64,000 nucleotides of DNA from Alitta virens (GCA_932294295.1 OW028580.1:37872336-37936335); one strand, 5' to 3'. Counted from the first letter of the stretch, positions 27,201 through 42,700 are shown. Notes: generated by a model from the letters alone, not told the origin. Translations and numbers: made by a program.

Positions 27201-30200
27201 GGTAGCTCGGCGAATCAATCAAGGATTCTATGCAAATCAATCGACAGATCAATCACGATATATTGGGAGTCAAGGCAATACAGGAGGTAATTTAATCCCA
27301 GGCTTTGTGGTTTTATCGCTGATTCGAACCAACGAAAGCCACCTAAACTCTTTCACTGTCACTATCCGAGTTAACCCAATGCTACTGACAAAAATAAACT
27401 AATCTCTAAAACGGTCTAAACATAGAATTTGCCAATTATGCCGTTAATCAACTTGCGAAGCCAAGTTCTCAAGAGCAAACTACTAGAAAATATGAATGGT
27501 ACTTTCATGCTACTGATGCTGCATAATAATAACAATATCAGAGCATCATCCTGAACCAGCATCTGGGTCTTTGGTAACTTCATTATGAGGGGTACAGCAA
27601 GGGGGTGGGGCAGTAGTACTGCAGCACAGAGACAGCAGTTGATGAAGTTTATCACCCTGCTTTTTTGCAATAAAAGAACCTGGTGTGCTCTAAGCAAAAT
27701 TGGGGTGAAGGGGTGAGGGGGGTTTATCACATTAAAGTAGACAGGGTTAAGACTAGGGGGTGTAGAGGGGTGGAGAGACTGTAGCAGAAAGCTTAAAAGT
27801 AGTCAGTACCATGCAGTAGAGACAAAGGAACTGTATTTAGACCTCAGATTAAATCTGGACTGAAAATAATTGACAGAGAGAGGCAGGGCTCAGCCACTCC
27901 GGGCCTTTAATCTTAGAGCATCTCGGTGTGCTTGTGCCACGTCACCGATGCTGCTGCTGCTGCTGCTGCTGTCACTGGGATGCTGATATTATCCTCATAG
28001 TCCTAAGGATGCTAAGCTCAGTAAGCTGAAATACATAACATCTATTTCCTGCATCATAATAACCTACTATTAAATAATTCTACAAAATCAATAACTTCCT
28101 CCTAAGTTTTAACTAACAACTTCCCTAATAATTTCAGGAGGTATGGAATTATGAAAGGATCCAATTAGGCCATGGATCATATTGTTGATATATTAACTAC
28201 ATTCCTGTATTTTTCTGATGTATGTATTTGATGTTATGAAAATTGAGTTACGCCTTATCTAATGGTTTCCTTAATGACTCATTGCACATTACTTCCAATA
28301 TCACGAATTATGTTGAGAGTCTTAGATGTTTTATTTGTTCACAGTATGTAGTATTTCAATACGGTTAGTACATTACATAAACAATAAATGACATTAGCAT
28401 ACTGTGGGGGATGTGCACTAGCTTACTAAAAAGCTGTAAAAATGTGCACACCCCTTACATTATAAATAAAAAGAAAAAGAGGCTATTTAAACATAATTGA
28501 AATTAAATTCATATAGTGTTATTAATCTTATTCTAAGCAATACAAACTATCCGCGATATGATCACTAAACAACAATTTGCTTTCTTAGAATAAAACATTA
28601 ATTACAACCAAGCCAAGTTATGATAAACTAATTTCTCGAGTCATAATTAACTGTTATAACTGAGTTAATTTTAAAAACTGCATGTTACTAAAACAATTAC
28701 TAATCATTATTACAGGATTACGCATGGCCGGCCTGGCTTGCCACGTGAATTACAGCATGGCTGCAGCCTTCTGCAGCATTTGGGATGAGGCTGCTGCAGA
28801 GCAAGTGATGCTCCACCAGCATCCCTAGTTGCAGCAGCAACAGCATTGATCAGCTGATGTCATTCACTGCAGCTGTGCAGGGGAGGGAATTCCCCACTGC
28901 GAGGGAAGGGGAAACCCCTTGTTATACAATTATGGCTGCTGCTGCGGCTGCTGCTGATGGGAAAACAATGATGCATAACAACCATTGTGGATTGTCAAAT
29001 ATCCATACTGATTCCATGGCAACGGTTAGATAAACGTAGTAAAAGATTGCCTAATAGGTATTGTGACCATTCCATAGTAACGATATCACAGGTGTTGCTG
29101 CAAGTAGGTTGATATGGAATAATACCGAATATGATATGACAATTCCACAGGTGTGCTTCATGTTCATTCATTTATTTGCTCCTCTACAACACACGGTGAA
29201 TCACTAGGTGCAGCTCCAAAAAAACAACTAAAATACAACTTGCACTACTAACTACTGAACTACATAGCGAGAATCACTGAGAATATATGAGGTATTACGT
29301 AACACCGCATAACATAACCCCCACACAATATGTCGTAAACATACCCCAAACACACAACAACAACAGCAGGGGCACAAAAAATCCTTTTCGAAAACCCCAA
29401 GGAGATGGTGTTTGCCCCAACGTCATTGCTGCTGTGTGTACACAACGCACTCGTGTAGTGTTTGAGTGAGAGCAAAGTCCTGGCAAACCTGCATGGGGCC
29501 ATTATGACTCGGTGCTTGCTAGATCTACAGATCAATACACAGCTCTGCTTAGCAGTAAACTGAGAATTAACAGAAGAAATGGATTTATTTTCACACAAAT
29601 AAAATACTCTCAAGAGCTTTTTACATTGATTTGCTGTTATGCAATCAAGCTTTACCAGATAAATATCATTGTCTTTCATTAGATCTGTACATGGCAGATA
29701 GCTAAATTTGTGCTAGTTATATAAATGTCTAAATCTAGCTATATATAGTGACCGAGAGTGGTTTTCAGCTCTTGAAATACAAATCTTAGTATATTTCAGT
29801 ATAAATTTCTTTGCCTTTTTGCTTAAATTATTTTATTAGATGGTCAATGTTCTTGGCTTATTTGCATCAATGCCAGAGTACTGACCACTGACCTTGTGGT
29901 CATCTGATTTACTTAGAATTCCCCCTAATCAATATACTTCAATATGCCCTAATACCATTGAGTCACTGGCTGACCATAGCTTCCATTGACCAGTGGTCAT
30001 TGAGCTTTTGACAGCAGTGACCACTAAGGTCAAAGTGTCGAGTTATATCGAATTGAAATGATCAATAGCTTTTATCATGCAAGACTGACCTTCTATTGTT
30101 GGCAATTGCTAATTGCATTGCTGATTCAATACATTAATAAATTCATACGATAAATATTTCTATAGGACACCTTTGCTTTCTATAAACCATACAATCAATC

Positions 30201-33200
30201 TCAATATTCAGTGTGACAGCAGTGACCACTAAGGTCAAAGTGTCGAGTTATATCGAATTGAAATGATCAATAGCTTTTATCATGCAAGACTGACCTTCTA
30301 TTGTTGGCAATTGCTAATTGCATTGCTGATTCAATACATTAATAAATTCATACGATAAATATTTCTATAGGACACCTTTGCTTTCTATAAACCATACAAT
30401 CAATCTCAATATTCAGTGTGATCATATTACTTATACAAACATTAAATTATTAAATTCTGTGAATAATTTCAATAGATCTTTTCATAACTATAGTATGAAT
30501 TCATAGAAATCTGACATTATATGACTTCCACGTGTGACCTTCAATTTATAATAAATGACGGTAATTATGTAAATAATATGACATCCGAAATTTATTTTGA
30601 TTTTATTGATTTTTAGCTTACTTTTAAATATCTAAGATTTAATTAAATTCTGTGTTCATCCAAGGTAAAATAGAGGTAAGAGGGTCAATAATATTTTGAC
30701 ATTTAGTGACATTTATATAAAATTTATGGTTAAATATGTTAAAATCTACAAGGGAAACTCCTTATACAAGCTTTACAGGACAGTTGCTGAAAACAAGTGA
30801 GGAATTGTGCTGAAGCTTTACAAATTCTTTTAGACACAATTTCAAAAACCCCTTTTTCCTGTTAACAGGGTAGAGTAAATGCTGTCAAATGAGGACAGGA
30901 CATTACCCTTTTGGGGATGGTGGCATTTTGACCTATCAGCAAGTTCGGCAATGTCTATGCCAAGTGGATAGCCTCTAGGTAGTGCAGCCAAGTAATTAGG
31001 ACAGAAAGTCGGTCAGTTATGACAGTGATCACTTGACCAAGGTCAGTATGTAATGAACACCCCACAGATCACTGAACTAATGTACCATTGATCAGATTAA
31101 GTACTAATACTTATGCAAGTCTCACATAGAATGCACAATATGTGCATACCACTATTATAAAGGCTCAATTTGTATTATTAATAACTATATAATAAGTAGC
31201 TCTCAATGACCGCCATATATGTATTATGCACATATGATAGGACACATGGTGCCACATGGTCATGTTACTCATTAACCTATTAAAATTAACCTTAAATGAA
31301 CTTTTAATGACCCCTGTAATGACCCCTGCAATAGTGTCATGTACTGACCACATGCCAGTATACCCATAATTATTACTTTCCTATCTTTGTCTCCACAATA
31401 CATTTTGCAGTGCACATAAAATAAATTGTTGGTATTCCCATGGAGTCACTAGTGACTCCATGGTATTCCTAACTAATAATTTGAGGACCTTCCTCTACAT
31501 TTCCTATGTACTAAAGTATACCCCAGAAGCACCTAAATCATGGAATAGATATGTACCAAACATATTGTACAGTTCAGAGTCTGTGAAGTGTGTCCTTTAA
31601 AAATAGGGCAGGACTGAACAACACTATAATGACAGTGAAAAACTTAACTACAGTAGAACCCAAACTAAAGACAACCTCAAAAGTAGAGAAAAAACTAACA
31701 GCTAAGACCACAATTTGGACCTAAAAGATTATACTTTATCAGCATTAAAATTACATTTTTTTTGTATTTATTGGTGTTTTATGTCTATTTTAGATCATGG
31801 AATCATTCAGTAAAAAATGGGCGAATCCGATGAAGATTTTGCTAACACAGACTTCAATAAAGTGCTCAAATTCCAATCTCCAATAATCGATAAAGAGAAA
31901 TACACTTATAATTTTTAATCCCGGGTAATCAAAAAAGGAAAATGCTTCAGCGAATGGCACAAAATATCTGGTCACTGTTGTTCAATATCTTACAAGTGGC
32001 CCAGAAATATATCAAACAATGACATAAGAATTTTCTACTGAACAATACATGTTCTTTAAAATTATGGTGAAGTTCTCTGGTGCAGTATGGTCAGTACCCT
32101 ATGGTAAGTACCCTAGAATAATGACATTGACAGGACAGTTACTCTCACCAGAATGAGGCAAACACGTCTCTATTACCGAGAGCTTATCACTTGCTTAATT
32201 AGAGGGCAAGTAATTCCACCCCTTTTGGCACATTCTTTCACTAGAATGACCTTCACCCCTTTGTTGTGCTTAGGGTCATCTCCAGTCAACCGCGACCTTT
32301 CCTCAACCCCTTTTCTGGGCATAGTTCCTTGAGGGCAACAAGAGGTTAAGGAGACCCCTTGATACATATTTCATTATCACTTTCAAAACTATGCTATTTC
32401 AATGTCTACTTTAAGCACATACATATTGAACTTTAATAAAGGTATATGATGATATTAATATTTTTTCAATAGTTGCTTATTATCATGGATTGTGGACCAA
32501 AAATATTGGAGTTTTACTAACTAGTTTAAAAATGAAAATCTATAAACTTGTTCATAATCATTTTCAAATTGATCTATGAAAACCGCATCAATATTTGACC
32601 CAATATCATAATGAGGATCCAATGCATAACCAGTTCAAATCAATGACCTTCAAAGGAACTACAGGACACTCGGGGCTGTATTCCGATTGACAAATACAGG
32701 AAAATATCATCCTATGACAGTATGACCACCGAACTACAACTAACACCAAAACAACTGCAAACGCCTCGTAAGTAAGACCCAAGTTACCGATTAGCTTCGA
32801 TTCTATCTCCTGTCGCGATTAGAAAACCTAAAATAGACTATATAATATCATTGTTACCTCTACCTAACCATGGACCTAACCATAGAGAAAATTTTTCACC
32901 TAAGGTGGTCTTAACAGAGAGGTTCTAAAGGGAACAATGCACACCCTATTGTAGCTCCCACCTGTTACCAGTTCATGTTCTGCCCCATACACTTTCTCAA
33001 CACAACCATTTGAACATGTTAACCCCTATCGACTTCCTCAAATTGTCCACGCTACAAATGCCTAGGTTTCAATAAACAAACCCAAAATGTCAATCACTTA
33101 AGCACTTTTCCTAATATGCGTTCAGGTAAGCTATGGTCCTCAAGTGGCCACTTACACACAAAATTGCAGGGCCACATTTTACAAACAAATTATCCAAATT

Positions 33201-33745
33201 TGACTGAAGGAAATGAACTAAACACTTGGAAAGACCCAGAGGACCAGAGATCAAGTTCCGAATGATCATAAGGACAAAACTAAGGACAAAGATACCGTGA
33301 AGTATGGCTATCATGTGCATTATCATTTTGAACACTACTACTACTCGGTACTAGTCTCCACTGTCTTCAAAATCACTGACAAAAACAAAACTATCTTTAA
33401 ATCCAAATTGAGAAAAACAAGCAAAGAAGAACAATTTTTACTGCTGAGATTTAAAGATATAATTGCATATCTGCTCGACTGAAAACGTGACTGGCGCTAC
33501 AAGACATCGGCTTCCACAAGATCAATATCCACTATTTACATTATACTTCTTATTTTTAAGCGAGTCAAAAATACTGGCCTATAAGTGTAAATAAAAAATA
33601 CAATCCTTGAAAGTGCTTGTTTACTAACACTCTCCTAGCTACTAGCCCTCTCCATAAATCTAGAGAGATTCAACACATCGCACTACAAACATTTTTCTCA
33701 TAACCTTCCAACATCCAGAGATTAGAACATGGTACTTCACACACA

Positions 33746-33785
<40 letters not shown>

Positions 33786-36700
33786 GAGAGTTAACCTTGA
33801 GTTAATAGACCTACAAAAATAATTCTAACCGCAGAGTAAGATTTGGGTAGCAAGGTAGTAAATTACTGCAGCTTACGTATTTTTCGTTGTAAACAAACAT
33901 ATCTATGCTTGTAGCTGCTCCGCATAATGTACTCCGGCCGGCAAAAGTATCCAATGCAATTCTGTTAGCGATGTTTAACTCCTTTGCGATCGTAGTTACT
34001 CCTTAAACATGGTAATTCGTCCTTACGTAATTCCTTAACTCCTTTTACTCAGTAAATCCGATTATGTGTACCAGGATCAGTCGATAATCGGTCGATTATC
34101 GGTTTAATAATCGGCTGATAATCGGTCGATAATCGGTTGATATTGCAATGCGCCTGCTTTACATCAGACAGGTAACTGAAACTAAGACTATAATTTATCG
34201 ATTACAAAATTTCTATGGTTACTTTCGATTCTTTTACTGATAATCACCTTGATGAAGGACTTGGCCTTTGTTAACAATCCTAATGTAGTGTGTCTAGAAG
34301 AGTCCGGGCCAAGTGGAACAGTTTCCTTAAGCTGCTCCAAGCAAGTTCTCAGGTGGGCCCTCCTGAAACACACAAAGTGATGACATCATTAGTTTTTGTG
34401 CACAATCGGTTTAGTATACGACAATAAATAACGATCATTATTTAACAAGAAAATGATAAAATTAACATATTATTACAGAAATACCAATGATATGGACGAT
34501 CAATGAAACGAATCATACCAGAAATGACAAAAGCATTAAGTTGTTGGCAGATCTTCTATATAAAGTAATAAACCAAATGCTCGGACCTATACCGTTTACT
34601 ATACGGAACATTACAATTCATCATCAGTCTCATTTTTGAGATCCTACAATACATTCCCATCATGACTCAGTTGTCACAAATTGATAACTCATTCTAAACT
34701 TAAACGATCACTCTTTCTAAATCTTTATTCGATCAGACGACCGTCATGAGACTATCGTGAGAATTTCAGAAAACATCTTCAATCACTGCATAGTACAAAC
34801 CATGGAGGTATTGTACAAACCCTGGCACAATAACAAGAAAGGTACTTAATGGGGCATTGTAATCCTATCAGTATTAGAACAGAAGTAATGAGCTTCCTTG
34901 GTGAATGCATTAGTTCCAATACCCCAACAACTCTAGACCTACTCATGTCACGTTTCTTAAAGAATAATATCCACGTTGCTCTCATGAATCATTCATTCAT
35001 AAATCAACTAAGAAGTTAGTTCACAAAACTGCTGTTGCAAATTTTGGTCACTTTCTGTTAGTTTTCATTCACTTCAATGCAGTATTTTGTAATTTGTATG
35101 CCAAAATGATTTCTTGCAAGCACATTTTTAGCATATAATAGCTTCCCCTGCCTCCCTCTTTTGAATTCAAGCCTTTTTCTTAAGATTTATTACATATTTT
35201 ATACATTTTTATGTTATTTATGTTACCTCTGTTTACTGTCTTGTGTATTTTCATGAGTTCTAAAAATTTCATAGGATAACAAGGGTGGACATTTTTATTA
35301 TTATGACATATTTCACCCCTTTTCTTAATTGCCCCCTTTTTGTTTTTAACTACATCTTATCACACGTTACTTTGTTCAGATAACCCTTGCTTTTGCTTTA
35401 CAGTGCTTCTGCAAAATATCAGGTCTCGATCTCTTTCTTTTTTTTTTTCATTGTGGGGTAGGCTTTTTTAAATGCTTTTTCTCTCCCTCTTTCTTAACAT
35501 TTGTTTTATTTCTTCCCTCTTATCTCTCCATTTCCATGTCATCAACTTCTTGGGGGCAGAGGGGCCTAATAAACTACGAAGTAGCACAGCCCAGTCATGT
35601 CAACACATCCAGTGTGAGGGCTTAACCGACTTTTTATTTCCTTTTTATGCAGAACCTGATCAGAAATAATCAGCAGCATGAGTTGCGTTAAGAGGTCACT
35701 AGCCACCTCATGTGAGCTTGTAATTGGAAGTAGGCTAGTTGCTGATGTTAAACTGAAAATAAACCACTAAGTAAGACTTAACTCTTGCTTATTTAGCTTT
35801 AAATGCAAACCCACCTCAAAACCACAGGGATGTGGTGTGATAATTAACTTGCAAACATTTTAAGTGACTCGCTTCAGGGGGTAAAATTGTACAAGATTAC
35901 ATGGCTAGTACACCATATGCTACCGAGTAAATTGTACCCTGTGTAGTGCAATATATCATGAAAAGACCATTCCTGATTCAGGTGCAGCACTAAAATTGAG
36001 AGTTCTTGCTAAATGCTAATATAAAGGACCCAACCTAAAGCTGTGTCACAGTAAATTTACATAAGAAATTAAGTCATTGATACGGAGGACACTTATTTCA
36101 ATTACTGATCTTTAAACAGCCAGAAGATTAAACAATAAAGCCATTATGAAGTAAACTGCAAATTCATACATTACAGATATTACAGGTGTAAATAAACACG
36201 CTAGTTAACATTAGCATGTAGACTGTAGCCATTAACAAAACATCTGCTAAAGAAGCCCTCATATTTCATGCCTATGGCGGCCAATTACCAGAGAATGGTC
36301 AGAGGTCTGTCACTGGGGACCTCCTAGTATGACCACTAAATGGCCAAGAGGTGGTCAAGGGGTGACCAAAGGATGACCTCTCTGACCTTGACACCCTTTC
36401 CTAATTACCCCACTAGAGATGCTAAGAAATTGGGGTTATTGGCCATATGGGTCCAGGGTAATGATGATACATATTGGGCTTTGGAGTAAATACCCCCTTT
36501 TTTGCATAATTAGTACTCAAGAACCTCCCGAGTAAGACCACCTCAATAAAACGAATGACATCTTGAAGTTTTTCGACTATTTTGGATGCGAAAAAGTGGT
36601 TTTAATATTGAAATTTAGGCACACACTGACCAAACCACTGAATAAAAGAATTAATATCAATTTTACCCAAATGTCTTTCCTTTAGTACCAGTTTCTTTCA

Positions 36701-39700
36701 ACAGCTGTAAAGTCAGAGTAACGACCCTGAAATCATGACTATTGGCCAAACAAAGGCATTAAAAGGACCTCAAAGAGCTAGATGACCATACAACTGGACA
36801 GTGGTCAGTTCTTGTCATTCCGCCTCATCTCCCTGACCATCTTGACCATTGATTGACCAGCATGCCATGGCAATACATTGGGGGCTTATACATTCAGAGA
36901 AATGCTCTTAACCCTACCCCCAAACTCCTCACAAGTCACCCTCAGAAGAATCTGTAGACTTACCACTACAATTACCCCTCTCAGGAGGTTCTATTCAACA
37001 GCATGAACATTCCAGGGAAGTATTTACCCTAAATACTATTAACTACCCTTCTAAATAATATCAACTACCCTTCTATTACAGTAGTGCACACGAATCAGTG
37101 TTATTTTAAGAATAATGAAATAATATTTATGCTACTGCACTTCACACAGAAAACAGTCATCTGAACTTTTTATAAATTTCAAAAAAGGAACTTATTTTCT
37201 TGCTTGAGACTTAAGATTGTTTTCAATGTTTTGTAGACTAAAGCAGTTTTGGTAGAGTCCTTTAAAAGATCTATAAATAACCAATGACGTCATGAGTAGC
37301 CATGCACCCTACATATGGATCCATTCATGCTGTCTCTGAGGCCCTGGCTCCATGCTTTAGCATGGATGTGAACATGTAATCTCTGCACATGCAAAAGTAC
37401 ATGTGCGCAGCAACATGTAGTTGCATCATCATGTCACAGGAGTCATCCTTCCTGTCTCACGTGTGACCTAAAAATCATTGAAAGGGTATTATCCTGGTGA
37501 TCCCCTGTTCGATTGATCCGAATATCCGGGCTAGTCCATTGCAGGACTTATTTACACCGGCTAAGATAGGTGGAGTAAAGGGAGTGTAGAGGTATCACCC
37601 ACTAAAAGTACAGTTAATCTCTGCCTAATAACACCGTATTATGCAGATAACAAGCAAGATTATATCTTGGATTATCAGACTTATAAGGAAAATGTGACGC
37701 GTCGAAATGACAGTCGCATGAAGTTATGTTATGTAGTACATGTGTAGCTTGTTGTATCCTAACTGTAATCAAACTGAATTAACATTAAGACGTGGTTGAC
37801 CATTGAGAGGATTTGCTCTACCACAGACAACCAATAAAGTATATTAACAAAATAACAGGTCATAGACATGCACCTTGCTTCATACCTGAAAACAGCAAAG
37901 TCGTCCTAGCTTTTCGGACTAATACACTAACAGTTTATGTAATGATTTTTCGGACTAATACTCTCAAACTAGTCCAACAAACTGCCCCACGACGTGCTTG
38001 TATATGTCAGCAATGTTTTGGTCTATTCTCAAACTACATATTATCGCATTATTTCCAAAAATATTTTAAATTCTCCGAAAGATCACAAAAACGTGAGAAA
38101 ATACTAGAATATAAGAGCTATAAATAGCGCTTTCCCCCACCTGTTTGTCAAATATGTAAGTTAATCGGATTATATTAACTTATAATGTATTTAAACAACT
38201 GTGAACAGAAATATTGGACATAAAAGCCTGAAAATAACATATATTTGAGGCAGGTGGCTATTCTATTAATATATTGACCCTCTACCAAAATTCCAAAACA
38301 AGCTTATTTGACATATACACAATAGTATTTGTATATATTATATAATATTAATTCTATTCATATGCACACCATGGAAGGTTGCACAAATGTATTTTTACTA
38401 AATATCGAAAATGATGGATGGGGGCTGAAATTTGAATGACATTACGCAATGTGCAATGTCAAAGTGAAAAGTGTGCCGAGTTCACTCGAAATTACTGTCA
38501 TTAATATTCTATAATCAATTGATGGGAATGAAATGATCTCCCAATTTTCTCAATAATGGGATAAACTTATGGTTCAATTAGTCATAATTGTGAGGTAGTC
38601 TCAACAGAGGCGCCCATACGTGGGATTTCTACTTTAAATATAGTAGTGTAAATTTATTACATGAGGGCTGAAAAAAGTGTCAGACAGAAAAATAGATCTA
38701 GGTTAACGCTATTGTGTCTGACAAAATTGGGTGATCCAGTTAGTGACAACCACGAAGCTGCAGAGAACACAACAACTGGAAACACATGCACGAAATAAAA
38801 AGCCTTATCAATTCATCTGTGACAAGTTAATATGGTTTTTATTGTACAATAAACCGCATCAGATAGCATTCTTACTTTTCTAGTTTTCTAGAATTCCATC
38901 ATCAATCTTTAAGAGGCATTTAAAGCTGAACAAACAGTCTATAGCAAGCAACACTGTCTTTGGAAAACCTAACTATAAAGACAAGAGCACTTCACTAGTT
39001 AATCCGCCTCACTATAAATTACAATAAAGTCCTATCGTAATGTATTGTATGTCATGTCGAGTAATCGCTAATTAATTGCTACTGCGAGTCCAACTCTTAA
39101 TTAAGACACGTAAAAAGTAACCTTCAAATTGGCATTTGTAAGGTGCCCCTATAAATGAGGTGTTTCGTTAGGTGCCCCTATATAAATGAGGTATTTTGTG
39201 AGGTATTTCGTTAGGTGTCCCTATAAATGAGGTATTTTGTGAGGTATTTCGTTAGGTGCCCCTATAAATGAGGTACACTTATAAAACATACATTGGGGTA
39301 ATAAAGACAGTTCAGTTAGCAATGTTTACAACTAACTTTCCATGAACTATTGCCCTCAGGACTTAAATTACTTTTAATGTACGTCTGCAGTCATGACCAA
39401 TGCATTAACCCAGATACAAAGTAGACGGGGCATGTGGCCCATAAGCCATAAATAAAAATTATGGTCCAATCCACAGCACCCCATGGCTCTCCAGGGCCTA
39501 GTATTTTACATGTAGCCAATCATTAAGATGATTAGTTTAGCTTAAATTAGATTACCATTAAAAGCATAGATTACTAGGCATAGATTGCAGCGGATAATGA
39601 TCGATTTTAATTTGGAAGTGATGCAATGGCACGAATATCTAACATTGTTAGGTGTTAAAAAACTTATCTTTATTCAAGTTACAACCTCCAGTTTTACTAT

Positions 39701-42700
39701 GACAGCACACTACATGATAGCGAGGTATTGAATGTTGAATTTATGACCATGGCATGAAGTAAACAAGGCTATTAACCAAGTAATCATCAGTGCCCAGATG
39801 GGCAATATGACTTTTTATCAATGATCCAAGACTGATAAACGAGTAGTAGAGAGATCACCTATGCCCCATAAAGATTAGCAGCTCACAATATAGTACTAAC
39901 TAAATGCAGTTGGTCCTCCTTATGAGACAAGTTCACAGACAACCACAACTTCTTCTAGGCTACAGTGGCCATAATAGCGAGGTAGCTTCTTAGTGAGGTC
40001 TATCATAACATTCAATAACTCTAATATGGTCAATATGTAGACTTCATGAAGTCCCAATAGGAAGATGTATTCATTATTGAGGTGGCTATATAAACATAGA
40101 TTTACCGTACCAATCAAATATAGCATGAAAAAAACATTCCTCATGAATTAAATCCGTTTCAACAATTGCGAAGTCCAAGGTTATCTTCGGAAGTCAATTA
40201 TGTCATAATTTACGTCATATGGGATTCCTATTGTCTCAATAAATTACTGTCAGAAAAAAGCTTTGATAAAATTCGCAAGAAGTTTCTATAATATTCAGTT
40301 AAAGTCTGGCTATAACGAACCAGTTTAGAATTAATATATGGCCATATAATTTTCCTGTATTCTCCATATTGACTAGTCCACAAACACAACCAATCACAAT
40401 ATATATAACAACTAATTTTCATGGTTTCAAGACACTTTGCAATGACAAAATTTCATGGTATGAAAACACTGCAGTCTCTTACTGAACATGCAATTTCAAG
40501 TAACAGGTGAAAACGCTTGTGAGTTTCATCGATAAACACTTCCAATGCCATGGCCGAGAGAGAGCGCCCAGCAGGAGAGAGCGATAGAGAGAGAATTGAA
40601 TGGCCTTATCAGCTCGGATCAGATCCTCCCAATGGCCTTGTTGCATTAGCCTTGGAAAAGGCCATGGCAGAAAATAGATAATTAACACACTGCAGAATAG
40701 CTCGCTTGATAGCATGATGTCGAAAGAAATGTACTTGAAACTACTAACACCCCATCACGCCATTATAATCCTCCACAAGTACATGTGCACTGCCGGGATA
40801 TTGATTTGGATGCAGGGATATTGTTAATATCTACAGGTATATTGTTAATATCTACAGGTATATTGTTAATATCTACAGGTATAGTGGTGAAAATGACAAA
40901 TATATTGGTGAAAAATACCAGAAAACCAACGAAAATTGGTTATAGTATATACTGAACTTTGTCGTTGCAAAGTTGTTTTGCCACCATGAAAATAGATTTG
41001 CTTTAAAAGGTTTCATCATATGTGGGTTCTCAATACAGCGAAATATATTGGTCAGGCACAAATTTCATTCTCAACTGTTCATTTTGTAATATCTAGACTT
41101 TCATTTTAAGATTTTTATTTTATTTTCAAAAGCTTCAACTTCAACTAAGAATTTCCATAAAGAATTCTGCATACTCATGTTAAAGGAATATACTCAAGAA
41201 AAAGGATAACGATTATGTATGAATATTTGACATGCACAGATGTCTCCATGATTTATGTAAGGTTCGCAGTCAGCAATATTATACAGTACATTCGTGCATG
41301 ACTCCTAAATGTACTGAAGCTGAATCATGGGAGAATAAATCATAATCATAGAAGATGGTACAGATATTTCTGTCGGACCAGTTTATAATGAGGATGTTTA
41401 TGACAAATAACGCAATCACTGTCACACTCGACACTCGACCCTCGTATAACGAAAAACCATGTCATAACAGTAAATTCTATATTATTATTCGAACCCGTTT
41501 GTTATAAGGGGGCAGGCTGCACCAGTGCAATATGTTTAATTTTAATATATTACATTACTTTGATTAACGTATATATCGTTAAATTAAGACTATAGGATAT
41601 CACAAGACGAAATCGTAAAATACAAGGGATATGTATTCTATATGTATTCTAACACTGTTAAAACAATAGGGTTGGGAATACATGTAAATATGTTACAGTT
41701 TTGTCTTTCTATTGTCTATTGTTTGTAGTCATGTGACGTGTGATTGTTATGAATGGGCCATTGTTAGTAGTTAAAATAGTTCAAACAATTGTTGTTGTCA
41801 TTTTAAGGCAGAAAATAGAAAGGATAACTAATATTTTAGGAATTATGAGTGAAATGAAAAATTAATGATATCCCAAAAGTAAATATATGATGATTTAACT
41901 GCAATATTTCTTTAAGTTAGGTAAATACAGCATTAAATAGCTGCCATTCATTGAAATTCTGCCATGAAATTGGCTGCTTTACATGATTCACTGAGCTAAG
42001 CTGAAGAGCAAATTTAAGTGATTTTGGATCCCTGTCTGATGTAATAAAGATTGCACTCAAAGTGCACTCAGGTTTTGATCATTTGGAGATTATAATTACA
42101 CGAAGGTCAAGTAAAGTGCACAATTAATGTTGCATTACATGACATTAAATAAATCAGTTTCAAGTGCAAAAGGGTTAAGATAAATCCATGCAAACTGGAG
42201 CAAGGTTATTGAGACACAATGTGTGCAAATTGCAAATGTAAAAAAATTGCATAGGATACAATGCTATTTGTTTAAAGCAAACTCTGATATAGTCTGTGTA
42301 TTACAAATATTCAGTGATACCTCACATTTAAGACCATGCACTTGAGGTGGTCTAAATATTGAGTGGTCGTTATGGTCAGAGCCTGTGAGACCACTGTAGT
42401 TTTGCTGTATAATATTATTTCATCATAAGCTGCCCACCTATAACAAATTCTGGTCATTATAACTATGTATTTAATTCAACATATATTTTTCTGTTTATTT
42501 CATCATAGAGGCAATCCACCTATTACACAATCCTATAAAAAAATTACCTAATTCAACATTATTTTTTGTTAAAAGCAAGATTGCCCTGTACTATTCAGCT
42601 GGACAGGTCCATAATTTCTAGAATGATGCTATGTTTTGCATGGGATGAATCACTGCACGATGCAGTGTACCTTTGCTCATACTGAGTCATTGCAGCAAAC

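Larger units (their letters stand above)
9262..34247 (-). other. MXD intron 4 (24,986 bp)
   Basis: AT-rich intron holding the exact 205-bp tandem duplication at 30.0-30.4 kb, a 20-bp minisatellite at 24.1-24.4 kb, one copy of the 155-bp repeat at 28.3 kb, a 1-kb TIR element at 11.7-12.7 kb, microsatellites, two perfect hairpin palindromes (23727, 31438), a CTCF-like site and two GC-rich islands (12.94-13.11 and 28.72-28.90 kb). The 139-codon open frame at 29679-29260 (minus) is the longest in the window but has no recognisable domain. No other exon is supported. Confidence 0.85.

Noticed and set aside
29260..29679. Longest open frame in the window (139 codons, minus)
   Set aside because: No recognisable domain, low-complexity Val/Cys stretch, AT-rich intron context, and the opposite strand is also open in part. 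A chance frame is most likely.
34188..34373. Stand-alone 61-codon gene
   Set aside because: It is MXD exon 4 with intron sequence at both ends; its methionine lies before the acceptor.
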